Assembly: GCA_036558265.1 (NCBI GenBank)
Contig: DATBFY010000248.1
Span: forward strand, 1-6,971
Reading direction: 5' to 3'
Length of the DNA stretch: 6,971 nt
Source: RYN-433 sp036558265
Lineage (GTDB): Bacteria; Planctomycetota; Phycisphaerae; Tepidisphaerales; Tepidisphaeraceae
Part shown: positions 6,696 through 6,971 of the stretch, one piece after another
Layout of the letters: the number at the start of each line of letters is the position of its first letter
How positions within the stretch are numbered: the stretch's first letter is position 1
Position numbers and translations under genes: made by a program
Notes under the pieces: generated by a model
The model's database searches: none
What the model was told of the DNA's origin: nothing
Seen by the model: only the letters and a program-made list of their open reading frames with translations

Positions 6696-6750
6696 CCACC
6701 AATCACCACCCCTCGCATTTACCTCTTAGCGGCTGGGCTTGCGCAGCGCG

Positions 6751-6971
6751 TCATGTCCGCCGTTCGGACGAATCCGACGTTTCAGGCGCCCTCGTGATCC
6801 CAATCGTCCCCGCGTCCTTCAGCAGCGACTCCCGCGCCTCCGCCACGATCGGTTCGAACTCCCCCTGCCGCGTATCGCTCGCGTCGATCCGGATCACCCC
6901 GTCGATCAGGCACACCTGCGCCGCATCATCCGCGCTGCGGAACAGGTACCGCTCGGCGTCGGCCTGCTCGT
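6751..6971 (-). CDS. C-terminal end of an unrecognised protein (N-terminus beyond window)
   Basis: Reverse-strand reading from the right edge gives 72 residues, beginning EQADAERYLFRSADD and ending SSERRT, before the TGA at 6751-6753. The frame has no internal stop and shows the strong G/C third-position bias of a real gene (CTG, GCG, GTG, GAG, ATC), and the residue content is typical of a folded soluble domain with a disordered Ser/Glu/Arg tail. There is no in-frame start inside the window that would make it a complete gene, so it is taken as partial. I recognise no family. It converges on the barrel protein gene with a gap of 55 nt (6696-6750), so it is probably not part of the same transcription unit. 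Confidence 0.65.
   Translation of the reverse strand, partial: EQADAERYLFRSADDAAQVCLIDGVIRIDASDTRQGEFEPIVAEARESLLKDAGTIGITRAPETSDSSERRT

Noticed and set aside
6696..6769. Possible terminator between the convergent genes
   Set aside because: Only short stems are visible (GCTG/CAGC at 6732-6747, GTCCG/CGGAC at 6755-6769) and there is no T-run in either direction.
1..6971. tRNA, rRNA, CRISPR array, insertion sequence or attachment site
   Set aside because: I saw no repeat-spacer pattern, transposase motif, long terminal inverted repeat or cloverleaf-like segment. Nearly the whole window is accounted for by protein genes.

Overview
The window is high-GC DNA (roughly two thirds G+C by eye) carrying a compact cluster of exported carbohydrate-active proteins. 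The protein types are a divergent GH2-like hydrolase, a concanavalin-like lectin domain protein, a CBM9-like protein and a Tat-exported beta/alpha-barrel glycosidase-like protein. This mix recalls Planctomycetota or other PVC-group bacteria and related environmental lineages that degrade complex polysaccharides. The taxonomic guess is inference from gene content and composition only; there is no rRNA or other marker here.

Layout, left to right. (1) From the left edge to 3116 on the minus strand lies a very large GH2-type protein (1038 residues visible, C-terminus outside the window). The six-frame table does not show it as one ORF because it runs off the edge; it was read directly from the reverse strand and is open throughout. 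(2) At 3223-3891, minus strand, is a 222-aa secreted protein with a DUF1349/GH43_C2-like lectin fold, 106 nt upstream of the GH2 gene and probably in the same transcription unit. (3) At 3892-3987 is a short divergent intergenic region with a plausible extended -10 promoter for the plus strand. (4) At 3988-5133, plus strand, is a 381-aa putative lipoprotein with a CBM9-like domain. (5) At 5169-6695, plus strand, 35 nt further on, is a 508-aa protein with a twin-arginine signal and a beta/alpha-barrel resembling the hypothetical-glycosyl-hydrolase (GHL) families. (6) At 6751-6971, minus strand and convergent, is the C-terminal end of an unrecognised protein.

Working model (inference): two divergent two-gene units act together outside the cytoplasm on one complex glycan. 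The CBM9-like and lectin-like proteins would bind or present the substrate, and the two barrel proteins would cleave it. No transporter, sulfatase, sensor or regulator is visible in the window, so the substrate cannot be named. The most interesting points are that the GH2-like protein keeps the nucleophile position but has Asn where GH2 enzymes have the acid/base Glu, and that its barrel partner belongs to a poorly characterised family.
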